DNA of 64,000 bases from contig WGMT01000006.1 of the NCBI GenBank assembly GCA_016124945.1, positions 62,001 through 126,000 on the forward strand. Reading direction: 5' to 3'. The translations under genes were made by a program, and so were the position numbers. Shown here one piece after another: positions 1-8,696 of this stretch. This stretch comes from a bacterium. GTDB lineage: Bacteria; Chloroflexota; Anaerolineae; Caldilineales; Caldilineaceae. The notes beneath the pieces were generated by a model. The model saw nothing but the letters and a program-made list of their open reading frames with translations, was not told where the DNA came from and searched no databases. Numbering within the stretch: the stretch's first letter is position 1; each line of letters begins with the position of its first letter.

Positions 1-1
1 T

Positions 2-364
2 GCGCAGCGCGCCTGGCGTGTGGAAGTGGACGGCCTCGATGCCCTGCGCGAACAGCGGGTGCGGTTTGCCGCCCAACTTGAAGAAATGCTCAAGGGCGTG
101 CTGCACCTAGACGAAATTGAACATCACTACCGTTACCTGGCCGCCCTTGATCTGGCCATTCAGGCGCAACAGACGGTGGTCTACGCCGCCGAAGCCGCCG
201 CCGAACAGGCTCGGGCCAATCTCGAAGAAGCGCTTAAAGATCGCAAGACGATGGAAAAACTCAAGGAATATGATCGCGAGCGCTTGCTCGATGCTATCGA
301 ACAAGACGAAGCAAAGGCTGTGGACGATCTCAACATTGCTCGCCACGCCCGCAACAACGGCTGA
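2..364 (+). CDS. fliJ: Flagellar protein FliJ, C-terminal part (cut by window edge)
   Basis: The reading frame is open from the first bases, so the true start lies upstream; the GTG near position 20 is internal. The visible 120 residues are almost entirely charged alpha helix with heptad character, as expected for FliJ, the coiled-coil stalk of the flagellar type III export ATPase complex (FliH-FliI-FliJ). FliJ proteins are usually near 145 residues, so only a short N-terminal piece is missing. The assignment leans on the flagellar genes that follow (flgB, fliK, flgD, flgE); the sequence alone would only say coiled coil. It could also be another small coiled-coil export chaperone. Confidence 0.65.
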   Translation, partial: AQRAWRVEVDGLDALREQRVRFAAQLEEMLKGVLHLDEIEHHYRYLAALDLAIQAQQTVVYAAEAAAEQARANLEEALKDRKTMEKLKEYDRERLLDAIEQDEAKAVDDLNIARHARNNG

Positions 365-567
365 ACATCGCCTATTCATTTGCAACGCAACTTTTACACA
401 AGCGTTATGCAGGTTCATGCTTCTCCTGCATAGACTTGAATCAGCCCAAGTAGGGGTTCGGGGTAGGGCGGCGTCAAACGTTGCTTCAACGGCGAACTTT
501 CTTCCCGTCTCCACCTGAGCCCTGCAAATTGAGTGTCGGCCCATTCGACGGCAGCAAAGGAGGATCC

Positions 568-1137
568 ATGTCTGAGCTACTGCGCTCAGCGCTTGACACC
601 TTTTCCTATCAGATGCTCTACAACGATGTAAAGCGTATGATCATCAAGCGTATGCTTGAGAAGATGGGCGAACAAGCGCACGCCGGGAGCGCGCCCATGC
701 CCCAGGCAATAGGACAGGCCACGCCGCTGCCTGCATCCGGCTTCGACGGCCTCATCGAGCAGGCCGCCGCCCGCCACAACGTCGACAGCAATCTCGTACG
801 CGCCGTCATCAAAGCGGAATCTAACTTCAACCCCAATGCCGTCAGCCATGCCGGCGCCAAGGGGCTGATGCAGTTGATGGACGCCACCGCCGCATCCTTG
901 GGCGTAAACAACAGCTTCGACGTGGCCCAAAACATTGAAGGCGGCGTCACCTACCTGGCGGAGCAACTGCGCCGTTTTAACGGTGACACCAGCCTGGCCC
1001 TGGCCGCCTACAACGCCGGTCCTGGCACTGTCATGCGGCACGGCGGCATCCCGCCCATCGCCGAAACCCGCACCTACGTTCAGCGTGTACTTTCCTTCTA
1101 CAAACCCGGCGCAGAGAGCGTCGACTATTCCGTTTAA
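568..1137 (+). CDS. Lytic transglycosylase (SLT domain), flagellum-associated
   Basis: A 189-residue protein whose C-terminal two thirds (about residues 60-180) is an SLT/goose-lysozyme-type fold: the catalytic Glu is in AESNFNP, followed by GAKGLMQLM and the AYNAGPG signature. Such enzymes cleave the glycan strands of peptidoglycan; in flagellar clusters they open the wall for the rod, the role played by FlgJ in enterobacteria. The ATG at 568 is chosen because AAAGGAGG sits 6-9 bases upstream; the frame is open further upstream but without a ribosome site. No signal peptide is obvious; the N-terminal 55 residues are helical and basic, so export may go through the flagellar apparatus (inference). 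Confidence 0.85.
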   Translation: MSELLRSALDTFSYQMLYNDVKRMIIKRMLEKMGEQAHAGSAPMPQAIGQATPLPASGFDGLIEQAAARHNVDSNLVRAVIKAESNFNPNAVSHAGAKGLMQLMDATAASLGVNNSFDVAQNIEGGVTYLAEQLRRFNGDTSLALAAYNAGPGTVMRHGGIPPIAETRTYVQRVLSFYKPGAESVDYSV

Positions 1138-1138
1138 A

Positions 1139-1289
1139 TGAGGTGATTGGTGATTTGGGATTGGTGATTGGGCCACGACACGAGCATCTGAATCCACGCA
1201 TCCATGTGCTCGACAAGACCATGAATCGTCCATTCGCAACCCAATCAACAAGCCTAATCACCAATCACCAATCACCAATCACCAATCCT
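1139..1289 (+). repeat. GGTGATT heptamer repeats in imperfect inverted orientation
   Basis: Right after the transglycosylase stop codon come degenerate GGTGATT heptamers (1142-1172); about 80 bases later the complementary AATCACC heptamers run from about 1254 to 1286, ending at the flgB start. The two blocks can pair. The same heptamer recurs after flgB and after flgE. The flgB ribosome binding region therefore lies inside a repeat and has no recognisable Shine-Dalgarno. Confidence 0.8.
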
Positions 1290-1709
1290 ATGAACATCAC
1301 TTCTGATCTCAGCCTAACACTCCTGCGCAAAGGACTCAACGCCCTCTCCGAACGGCAGTCGGTGATTGCCCACAATGTGGCCAACATCGAAACACCAGGC
1401 TACAAAGCGTCTGATGTCGCCTTCGAAGAGAACCTGCGTCATGCCCTTGCGTCATCGTCTACCGTGCCCATGCAAACCACCGACGCCGCTCATCTCACCG
1501 AGCAAGGCCGACAGCGGCAGGAAATCGCCGAACTCACCCACGCCACCTATCGCCGCAACCAGACGTCCATGCGCAAAGACGGCAACAACGTCGACATCGA
1601 GAACGAAATGCTCGATCTAGCCGAAACCGCCCTGCGTTTCCAGGCGATGACCAGCCTCGCCAGCAAAAAACTGGCCATGATGCGCATGGTGGTGCAAGAA
1701 AGTCGTTAG
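1290..1709 (+). CDS. flgB: Flagellar basal-body rod protein FlgB
   Basis: FlgB forms part of the proximal rod. The 139-residue protein has the family signatures: N-terminal RQSVIAHNVANIETPGYKA, shared by rod and hook proteins, and the C-terminal KDGNNVDIENEML motif typical of FlgB/FlgC. Length matches FlgB. The ATG at 1290 is chosen because upstream codons are translated repeat. flgC and fliE, which normally follow, are not here; instead fliK follows, so the rod genes are split in this genome. Both flanks are GGTGATT heptamer repeats. Confidence 0.92.
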   Translation: MNITSDLSLTLLRKGLNALSERQSVIAHNVANIETPGYKASDVAFEENLRHALASSSTVPMQTTDAAHLTEQGRQRQEIAELTHATYRRNQTSMRKDGNNVDIENEMLDLAETALRFQAMTSLASKKLAMMRMVVQESR

Positions 1710-1711
1710 TT

Positions 1712-1812
1712 GGTGATTGGTGATTGGTGATTAGTGATTGGGATCTTGTTGAGGCAATAGGTGCTCAACAAGATCCCAATCACTAATCACCAATCACCAA
1801 TCACTCATCACC
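1712..1812 (+). repeat. Long heptamer-based inverted repeat after flgB
   Basis: Arms 1713-1753 and 1764-1804 are perfectly complementary over 41 bp with a 10-base loop. The outer part of each arm is GGTGATT-type heptamers; the inner part is a unique sequence (GGGATCTTGTTGAG). It begins two bases after the flgB stop and ends just before the fliK ribosome site. No T-tract follows, so it is not a classical terminator. Confidence 0.93.
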
Positions 1813-1837
1813 ATATAGAAAGGATCAGGAATGTAAC

Positions 1838-3100
1838 GTGGACGTTCAAACAGTCAATGTAGCTGCTCAGGAGGCTCAGCCGCCACCCGGTGGGCGAGCG
1901 ATGGGCAAAGGAACCCCCCTGGCGGGTGGATCGACGGAAGCGCAGGCTGCGTTCCAATCACTCATGGCGTCGCTGATGGCCCCTTTGCTGGCCGTTCAGT
2001 CGCCCCAAGTGATCGCAAACCAGCCCGCTGCCGGCGATGCACAGGCGTCAATGCTCTCCTCTGCTGCACTGGCCGCCTATGGCGCGCCGGCGGCAGGGAC
2101 GGGCCAAGGCGTACTGGCAACCCAGGGGACAGGCACACAGGTGGCGCCGGGCGCGCAGGCCACAACGCCGACAACGAATCTCATGTCCATGATCCGTGGC
2201 GTCGCCACACCGGCCACGGACGGCACAACCACGGCCACATCGTTGCAGACAGCCACGCCACAATCTGTGCCCACAGACAGCGCCGCCACCCTCGATGCGT
2301 TGAGGGCTCTGGCCGCCGGTCAACCGGGTGCGGCCGCCACAACCAGTGGTGCAGCCACCACGACGACGCAGGCATCAAACGCGGCAACCCTGGCCACCCA
2401 GGCCCTCAATGATCAAAGCGGCGAGCAGACGGAAAAGGCAGCAGCTGCCAAAGCTGAAACTGCCAATGGTCAGACGACGATGGCCGCTGCGTTTGGCGCC
2501 AATCTCAATGTGACGGAAAGCGTCAAGGGTGCCGGCGACGTTAAACCGGCCAACGCAACACCTGTACAGCAAATCGCCGATCAGGTACAGATGACGTTGA
2601 ATCGGGGCGAAAACAGTGCCACCATTCGCTTGCAACCTGCCGAACTCGGCGGTGTACGCATTCGGATGCATGTGCAAGATGGCCAACTCCATCTCTCTAT
2701 CGAAGCCGACAAGAGCGGCACCGGTCAGCTCATTGATCAGCAGCTTGGGAACTTGCGCCAGAGCCTCGAAAACAGCGGCATGCGTATCGGAGATCTCGCC
2801 GTCCTCGCCGCGGGCCGTGGACAGAACGGCGTCGAAGCAATGCAACGAGAAGCAGCCCAGCAGTTCAGAACCATGCAGATGGAAATGGGGAGCCAGCAGC
2901 AGCAACAACAACATGCCCAGCAGCAACAGGCTGCATTCGCCGGCCAGGGCGGGCAACAGCGCCAACAGGGCCAATTCGATCCAGGGCAAACGCTTGACGG
3001 CACCGGCTCAGTTGGGATCGGCGCTGTCAATGCAGCTGGCATGGGGAGCCGCAATGTGTGGCAAACGGCCGCCTACGCCGCCGTCGATTACTACGCTTAA
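1838..3100 (+). CDS. fliK: Flagellar hook-length control protein FliK
   Basis: FliK is exported through the flagellar apparatus and switches export specificity when the hook reaches its set length. The 420-residue protein has a long low-complexity Ala/Thr/Gln-rich N-terminal region (residues 1-245), then the conserved Flg_hook domain (about 249-330) with the typical stretch RLQPAELGGVRIRM, then a Gln-rich tail (about 348-385). The start is a GTG at 1838 behind AGGATCAGGA; an ATG seven bases earlier is followed immediately by a stop and cannot be used. It sits between flgB and flgD, the usual place for fliK being next to flgD. Confidence 0.9.
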   Translation: MDVQTVNVAAQEAQPPPGGRAMGKGTPLAGGSTEAQAAFQSLMASLMAPLLAVQSPQVIANQPAAGDAQASMLSSAALAAYGAPAAGTGQGVLATQGTGTQVAPGAQATTPTTNLMSMIRGVATPATDGTTTATSLQTATPQSVPTDSAATLDALRALAAGQPGAAATTSGAATTTTQASNAATLATQALNDQSGEQTEKAAAAKAETANGQTTMAAAFGANLNVTESVKGAGDVKPANATPVQQIADQVQMTLNRGENSATIRLQPAELGGVRIRMHVQDGQLHLSIEADKSGTGQLIDQQLGNLRQSLENSGMRIGDLAVLAAGRGQNGVEAMQREAAQQFRTMQMEMGSQQQQQQHAQQQQAAFAGQGGQQRQQGQFDPGQTLDGTGSVGIGAVNAAGMGSRNVWQTAAYAAVDYYA

Positions 3101-3137
3101 GTATGGCAAACTTGTACCAGGAACGGGTCATTAGATT

Positions 3138-3554
3138 ATGAACACCAGCGCCATAGACAACAGCTACAGCCGCAGTGAAGTGACCTCGCGCAGCTCGTCT
3201 ACATCGGGCAGCACCGGTCAAATGGAACGAGATAGCTTCATGCAGTTGTTGCTCTTGCAACTCCGTTCACAGGATCCCATGAACCCGATGGACAGCGCCG
3301 CCATGTTCAACCAGATGGCGCAGCTTTCCGTCCTCGAACAACTTTGGGACATCCGCGATATGATCTCTGAAGGCGCAACTGCCGGGCAGCTCAGCCAGGG
3401 CGCTGCGCTCATCGGGCGCTATGTTGAAGCCAACAGCGTTGAAACTGGCCGTCTCTCCGGCCTGGTAGACAGTGTGCGTATGCAATCCGGCACTGTCTGG
3501 CTCCAGATTGGGAATGACGAAGTCCGTATGGATCAGGTGATCTCTGTACAGTAG
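3138..3554 (+). CDS. flgD: Flagellar hook capping protein FlgD (short form)
   Basis: FlgD caps the growing hook and is needed for FlgE assembly. The 138 residues contain the conserved N-terminal core: a Ser/Thr-rich flexible start, then FMQLLLLQLRSQDPMNPMDSA and a QMAQLSVLEQL helix. The C-terminal Ig-like/tudor region of enterobacterial FlgD is missing, as in the short FlgD proteins of many Gram-positive lineages, so this is not evident truncation. It starts 37 bases after fliK and leads to the small flagellar operon gene and flgE. Confidence 0.92.
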   Translation: MNTSAIDNSYSRSEVTSRSSSTSGSTGQMERDSFMQLLLLQLRSQDPMNPMDSAAMFNQMAQLSVLEQLWDIRDMISEGATAGQLSQGAALIGRYVEANSVETGRLSGLVDSVRMQSGTVWLQIGNDEVRMDQVISVQ

Positions 3555-3631
3555 CTTTCGCTAAAATTACTTTCAGCGCAATCGCTTCGTGTGCCACAGA
3601 ACGTCTTCCCTGAATCGGGGGTGAGCAGCAG

Positions 3632-4081
3632 ATGACAGAACCCAACAACCGAATATCGTCGCTTGGCAATGGCTCTGCAGCGACACCCGCACAGGTAGAT
3701 CGCAGGCAGGGAGACGGTGAGTTTGAGAAGTTGTTGCGCCAGCAATATGCACAACAGCAGGTGCGTCAGGCCCAGCAGCAACCCTTTGCCGCACCGCTAG
3801 CATCGCCCGTAGCGCCGCCGCCTGTCAGCTTCAGTAAGCACGCACTGCAACGGCTGGACAAAAGACAGATTGAACTGGCGCCGGAACAGAGCCAACGCCT
3901 GGGGAATGCTGTCCAGGCCGCTGCCAACAAAGGCGCTCGCCAGTCCCTCGTCATCATGGACGGCATCGCCTTCGTCGTCAACGTCTCGGATCGTACCGTT
4001 GTCACCGCCGTCGATGTTGGATCAGGTGCCGGTGGATCGAATCCCGTCTTCACCAATATCGACAGCGCCGTTGTTGCCTAA
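3632..4081 (+). CDS. Small flagellar operon protein (TIGR02530-like)
   Basis: A 149-residue protein with a conserved C-terminal half starting SFSKHALQRLDKRQIEL and ending with a hydrophobic beta-rich stretch (LVIMDGIAFVVNVSDRTVVTAV). This matches the small protein encoded between flgD and flgE in many Gram-positive flagellar operons; its molecular role is not established. The N-terminal 65 residues are Gln-rich and flexible. No signal peptide or membrane segment. Position between flgD and flgE supports the call. Confidence 0.85.
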   Translation: MTEPNNRISSLGNGSAATPAQVDRRQGDGEFEKLLRQQYAQQQVRQAQQQPFAAPLASPVAPPPVSFSKHALQRLDKRQIELAPEQSQRLGNAVQAAANKGARQSLVIMDGIAFVVNVSDRTVVTAVDVGSGAGGSNPVFTNIDSAVVA

Positions 4082-4181
4082 GGCAACCCTTTTTATCGCT
4101 TAATTCAGGCCGGCCCTCTCGTAGGAAGTCTGAATCGAAAATTTATGTGTGTATCATTGAGATACGCAGAGAGAGGCAAAT

Positions 4182-5417
4182 ATGTCTAGCAGTATTCTTA
4201 CCGCCGCTTCCGCTTTACGCAATCATCAAACATTTATGAATGTGGTGGCGAACAACATCGCCAACATGAACACCATCGGCTATAAATCGGCCAGCCTCAC
4301 CTTCCAGGATCTCCTGAGCCGCCAACTGCGCGCCGGCGCTGAACCGACGCCAAACCGTGGTGGTCTGAACCCCATCCAATTTGGTCTGGGTATGCAACTG
4401 GGCAGTATCACCAACAACATGGGGCAGGGAACACTCCAATCCACCGGTCGCCCCACCGATCTGGCCATCACCGGCACCGGTTTCTTCATCTACGCCGGTG
4501 CTCAGCAGCCCATTTATAGCCGCGACGGCGCACTGGGCATCGACACCCAGGGCGGGCTGATGAATCTCTCCACAGGGATGCGTATTCAGGGGTGGCAGGC
4601 CGATGAGGATGGCGACATCAACGTGGCCGGCGCCATCGATGACATCGAAATTCCCATCGGCGCACCCATGGCCGCCGTTGCCACCGAGACGGTGAATGTG
4701 GCCGGCAATATCGATGCTTCCCTAGAAGACGGTGAAGCAGTGGCCACCTCCGTCCAGTTCTACGACAGCCTGGGTGGGCTGCACGCCTTTGATCTCACCT
4801 TTACCAAGAACGACGACAACAACTGGGTTGTCAGCCTCGACACCGACGACGTTGACGTAACCCTGGGCGCGCCGACACCCGCCACAGTGCAGTTCAACCA
4901 GCGTGGTGAACTGATTGTGCCCGAAAATGGCAACATCACCTTCACCGGCGCCATGGCCAACGGCTCTGAAGACGTGAACATCTCCCTCGACTTGCGCAAT
5001 GTAACCCAGTTGGAAGCGCCCGGTGAAGATCGCCTTTACGTCACCAGCCAGGACGGTCGCGCCGCCGGCGAAATGATCGACTTCAACATCGACGACACCG
5101 GCCGCGTCATCGGCGTCTTCAGCAACGGCCTGCTGCGCACCTTGGGTCAGCTTGCCGTCGCCGAATTCGTCAACCCCGCCGGCCTTACCAAGACGGGCCA
5201 GAACGGCTGGGCGGTCAGCGGCAACTCCGGCGATCCCCAGGTCGTCTTAGCTGGGGACCGCAGCCAGATTACCGCCGGCTTCCTCGAAATGAGCAACGTC
5301 GACCTCACCCTCGAATTCAGCGAAATGATCCGCGCCCAGCGCGGTTTCCAGGCCAACAGTCGTGTCATCAGTTCCAGCGACGAGATGATTCAGGAACTCG
5401 TCAATCTGGTGAGGTAA
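4182..5417 (+). CDS. flgE: Flagellar hook protein FlgE
   Basis: FlgE polymerises into the hook that joins rod and filament. The 411-residue protein starts with the rod/hook N-terminal signature (NHQTFMNVVANNIANMNTIGYKS), continues with the GTLQSTGRPTDLAITGTGFF stretch typical of FlgE/FlgF/FlgG, has a central hook domain rich in beta structure, and ends with the conserved coiled tail (LTLEFSEMIRAQRGFQANSR). Size fits FlgE better than FlgG (about 260). A ribosome site (GAGAGG) precedes the ATG. Last gene of the visible flagellar run; filament and motor genes are outside the window. Confidence 0.93.
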   Translation: MSSSILTAASALRNHQTFMNVVANNIANMNTIGYKSASLTFQDLLSRQLRAGAEPTPNRGGLNPIQFGLGMQLGSITNNMGQGTLQSTGRPTDLAITGTGFFIYAGAQQPIYSRDGALGIDTQGGLMNLSTGMRIQGWQADEDGDINVAGAIDDIEIPIGAPMAAVATETVNVAGNIDASLEDGEAVATSVQFYDSLGGLHAFDLTFTKNDDNNWVVSLDTDDVDVTLGAPTPATVQFNQRGELIVPENGNITFTGAMANGSEDVNISLDLRNVTQLEAPGEDRLYVTSQDGRAAGEMIDFNIDDTGRVIGVFSNGLLRTLGQLAVAEFVNPAGLTKTGQNGWAVSGNSGDPQVVLAGDRSQITAGFLEMSNVDLTLEFSEMIRAQRGFQANSRVISSSDEMIQELVNLVR

Positions 5418-5423
5418 GGGAGC

Positions 5424-5538
5424 GGTGATTAGTGATTGGTGATTGGGATCTCGTACATCGTTGAACGTCTAGATTCTCAACGAGATCCCAATCACCAATC
5501 ACCAATCACCAATCACTAATCACTAATCACCAATCACC
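5424..5538 (+). repeat. Second GGTGATT heptamer hairpin, after flgE
   Basis: Arms 5424-5454 and 5480-5510 pair over 31 bp with one mismatch; heptamers of the AATCACC type continue to 5538. It begins six bases after the flgE stop. Part of the inner stem (GGGATCTCGT) resembles that after flgB (GGGATCTTGT), so these two are related copies. Confidence 0.92.
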
Positions 5539-5644
5539 TCTCCCCCCGTAACCACGCCGTAATCGCGCCCACTTACGCGCCTGCTACTCCTTCGCAACCC
5601 ATTTTCTTCATCCGAAATCATATACTGGCCTGCAGAGGCCGACT

Positions 5645-8600
5645 ATGATTTCAATTCTCGCATTCTTACAATCGATTCTTCGGGATTGGACTCGCAGCCG
5701 GAGTGCACGCGCCGTCCGCTGGACGGCTCTCCGGCCAATCCCGTCATGGGGCTGGGCGTTGTGTCTGGTGTTGTTTTACCAGATCCACTACGCCGCAGCG
5801 CAGCCGTCCGCGTTTTCTCTGGGCGACTACCCACGGCCTCCAGCGGACAATGGGTGGGGTGTCCATTGGGCCCCCACCCTGCTTTCGCAACCGCAAGCGG
5901 TGGTCGACCGTTATTTGCAAGAGGTTGACGCACTGGATCTAAAGTGGCTCAAAATCATGCAGCCGGATCAAGCCAGGCTGGAACACGGCTATCTTTTAGC
6001 CGGCCTGCAAGCACGTGGCATCGAGCCGGTGCTGCGTGTACAGAAGACCTACAACGACGCCTACCAGCATCTCAACGCCTTGGTGACCAGCGGTGTGGGC
6101 GCAGGCGTCAACTATTACGAACTCTACAACAACCCCAACGTCGCCGGCCTCGACGGCGGCTGGCGACGAGGACAGCCCATCGACGCCGCCCTCATCGCCC
6201 GTCGCTGGGCGGAAGCCGCACGCACGGTGCGCGCCGCCGGCGGCTACCCTGGGTTGCCGTCACTTTCGCCCAATGGGGCCATCACCGACACCGATTTCCT
6301 GGGCCGATTTCTCGATCAACTCAGCGCGCAAGGATCGCTCGACGCCCTCGACGGTGCCTGGCTGCCTGTACAAAACTACATGGGCAACCGTCCGCTCGAA
6401 GATGTGAACGGCTTCCGCAAATTTGAACGCTTCCATGAAATTGTCCTCGAAAAGACAGGGCGCACACTGCCCATCTTAACCACCGAGGGCGGCGCCGTAG
6501 TGGGCGACAGCGAAGATCCCCGTTACCCCGCCATCACCGATCAACTGGTGGCCGAACGCACCGCCGCCGCCTTCGCCTACATGCAGAGCGACGCGCCCGA
6601 CTACTACTTTGCCTTCATGCCTTGGCTACTGGTCAACGCCGCAGCAGGGGGTGTGCCGAATAGCTGGGAACGCCACGCCTGGTTCCCTGTGGATCAGCCG
6701 CCGCGGCCCGTTGTCGATGCCGTCAAGCACCTGCTGGGCGACGACGTAGCGCCTGCCAATCCGGTCATCCCCAGCGACGATGTCCAATACGCCCAACAGC
6801 CTGCACAAGCGGACAGTGACGGCGTCGCCCAAACACCCGAAGACGAAGTCCAGGCTGCGTCCGTAACCATGCGCCCCCTGGATGAAAGCGCCGAACAGGT
6901 GAGCAGCGTGGCCGCCCCGCCAACGTCGGCCCCTTCCCCTACACCTGTAGCTGACGCGCGCACCGTCAGCCGAGGACGGGTCACCGTGAGTGAAGGCAGC
7001 ATCGAACTGCCCACCTACGACTTCCAGCGCGCCCTCGTGCCCACCTCCAAGGACGATGCCGGCTACCCTGCGCCTCAACTCGATCACGCGCAGGTGGGCG
7101 CGCCCGCCCTACAACGCTACCGCACTATCGTCGTTGAAAACGACTTTATGCGACTCACCCTACTGCCCGAACTTGGTGGCCGCATCTACCGCTGGGAAGA
7201 CAAACAGAGCGGGCGGGATGTCCTCTACCACAACCCGGTGGTGAAGCCTACACCGTGGGGCGTACGCGGCTGGTGGTTAGCGCTGGGCGGGATGGAATGG
7301 AATTTCCCACTGCCCGATCGTGGTTTCTACGAATATGTCCCCTGGCGTAGTGAAATTGTTGCCGACGCCAACTCTGCCGCGGTACGCCTGTTCCAGAACG
7401 GCCCCAAGGGCCTCGAAGTCAGCGTTACAGTGAGCCTCAACGCCGACGCCCGCTTCTTCGCCGTGACACCCGAACTGCGCAACAGCGGATCAGCGCCCCT
7501 CGACACCCATTTCTGGATCACGGCACTGCTGGCACCCAGCGCCACCAACTCGGTGGATCCCAACAGCCGCCTCGTCTGGCCTGCCGACGGCATCACCGTC
7601 CACAGCAGCGCAGGGACACGTTCCCTGCCCATGGGGGGCACCGTAGACTGGCCCAGCGGCAGCGGCGACGATCTCAGCGCCCTGGCGACGTGGCCGCAGC
7701 ACCTCGGCTTCTTTGCGTCTTCCGCGCCGCGGCAGAGCGCCGCCGGCCTGGTGGACCCCAACGGGGATCTCGCCGTGGTGCGCGCCTTCCCCAACCGTGT
7801 GGCCCCCGGCCTCAAAACGTTCTACAGCAGCCAACTTGACCCTACTCTGTGGACAGATGGCAACCAAGATCGCTTCTTCGAGCTTTGGGGCGGCGCAAGC
7901 CAGGATTTCGACACACCGATCACGCTGCAACCGCAGCAATCCCTGCGCTGGACGGAGCAGTGGTACACCGTCCCTGGCCTGGGTAACTTTGTAGGGGCCA
8001 ACGCCCACGCCGCCCTGGCCCTGATTCCGCAGGCCGCGGGGACGGAACTACGCCTCGCCTCGACCGGCTCTCCCGCCATGCAGTCTATGACGTCTCGTCT
8101 GGTTGTACGCGTAGACGACAACATCGTCTCCGACGAAGAGATCGCCCTGCGCCCCGACGCCATCCACACACAGTTGTTGCCGCAACGCTTCGACGGTCGT
8201 CGCTGGATGGTGCAGCTCATGGACGCACAAGATCGTGTCCTCTTCGCCTATGACAACCGCGCACCCGTCGCCGTCGCCGCCACCGTGGACGAATCCATCG
8301 AGTGGGACGAGCGCCTGGACGAACTTGAGATTGAGGTCGTCCCCGCCAACGTGCCACGCGGGCAGCGTTACTGGAAGGTCATCAAAGCAGAGTTCCAAAC
8401 GCCCGAAGAAGGTGGTGGACGCCATCACATCTTCGTTGAGGTGTTGGATGAGGACGGAAAACGCATTGTGGGGCAGCCGATTCAGATCCATTGGCGTGAT
8501 GGTGGGGCCGAAATCGTCACCGAAGACAAACCCGCGCCGGAGTACGCTGCCAATTTTCCCATGTACGGCAACCTGGGCGGCTACAGCGTCGATCTACCCG

Positions 8601-8692
8601 GCCTGAGCGACACCGTCACCGGCATGGGGTTGCCCTTTGGGCGGATGCACGTGGTCTACAATCTCGTCTTTCAAAAGACAGTGAAGCAGTAA
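5645..8692 (+). CDS. Exported DUF5107 protein with glycosidase-like N-terminal domain
   Basis: A 1015-residue exported protein. A long basic N-terminus precedes a hydrophobic segment (about residues 36-52) ending in AAAQ, a plausible signal peptide. Residues about 60-365 resemble a (beta/alpha)8 clan-A glycosidase: YYELYNNPN sits where these enzymes have NEP with the acid/base Glu, and PILTTEGG resembles the nucleophile strand. After an acidic Pro-rich linker (about 375-445), residues about 490-800 match DUF5107 (ENDFMRLTLLPELGGRIYR), a galactose-mutarotase-like sugar-binding fold. A beta-rich C-terminal domain follows. It is four bases from the next exported protein, so the two are likely co-transcribed. 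Carbohydrate binding or processing is inferred; no substrate can be named. Confidence 0.75.
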   Translation: MISILAFLQSILRDWTRSRSARAVRWTALRPIPSWGWALCLVLFYQIHYAAAQPSAFSLGDYPRPPADNGWGVHWAPTLLSQPQAVVDRYLQEVDALDLKWLKIMQPDQARLEHGYLLAGLQARGIEPVLRVQKTYNDAYQHLNALVTSGVGAGVNYYELYNNPNVAGLDGGWRRGQPIDAALIARRWAEAARTVRAAGGYPGLPSLSPNGAITDTDFLGRFLDQLSAQGSLDALDGAWLPVQNYMGNRPLEDVNGFRKFERFHEIVLEKTGRTLPILTTEGGAVVGDSEDPRYPAITDQLVAERTAAAFAYMQSDAPDYYFAFMPWLLVNAAAGGVPNSWERHAWFPVDQPPRPVVDAVKHLLGDDVAPANPVIPSDDVQYAQQPAQADSDGVAQTPEDEVQAASVTMRPLDESAEQVSSVAAPPTSAPSPTPVADARTVSRGRVTVSEGSIELPTYDFQRALVPTSKDDAGYPAPQLDHAQVGAPALQRYRTIVVENDFMRLTLLPELGGRIYRWEDKQSGRDVLYHNPVVKPTPWGVRGWWLALGGMEWNFPLPDRGFYEYVPWRSEIVADANSAAVRLFQNGPKGLEVSVTVSLNADARFFAVTPELRNSGSAPLDTHFWITALLAPSATNSVDPNSRLVWPADGITVHSSAGTRSLPMGGTVDWPSGSGDDLSALATWPQHLGFFASSAPRQSAAGLVDPNGDLAVVRAFPNRVAPGLKTFYSSQLDPTLWTDGNQDRFFELWGGASQDFDTPITLQPQQSLRWTEQWYTVPGLGNFVGANAHAALALIPQAAGTELRLASTGSPAMQSMTSRLVVRVDDNIVSDEEIALRPDAIHTQLLPQRFDGRRWMVQLMDAQDRVLFAYDNRAPVAVAATVDESIEWDERLDELEIEVVPANVPRGQRYWKVIKAEFQTPEEGGGRHHIFVEVLDEDGKRIVGQPIQIHWRDGGAEIVTEDKPAPEYAANFPMYGNLGGYSVDLPGLSDTVTGMGLPFGRMHVVYNLVFQKTVKQ

Positions 8693-8696
8693 TTTC

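Noticed and set aside
1139..1812. GGTGATT arrays as a CRISPR
   Set aside because: Units are 7 bp and contiguous with no spacers; no cas genes are present in the window.
2375..2989. 204-codon open frame on the minus strand inside fliK
   Set aside because: Shadow of the low-complexity fliK coding sequence; poly-Leu/Cys runs come from antisense CAG codons.
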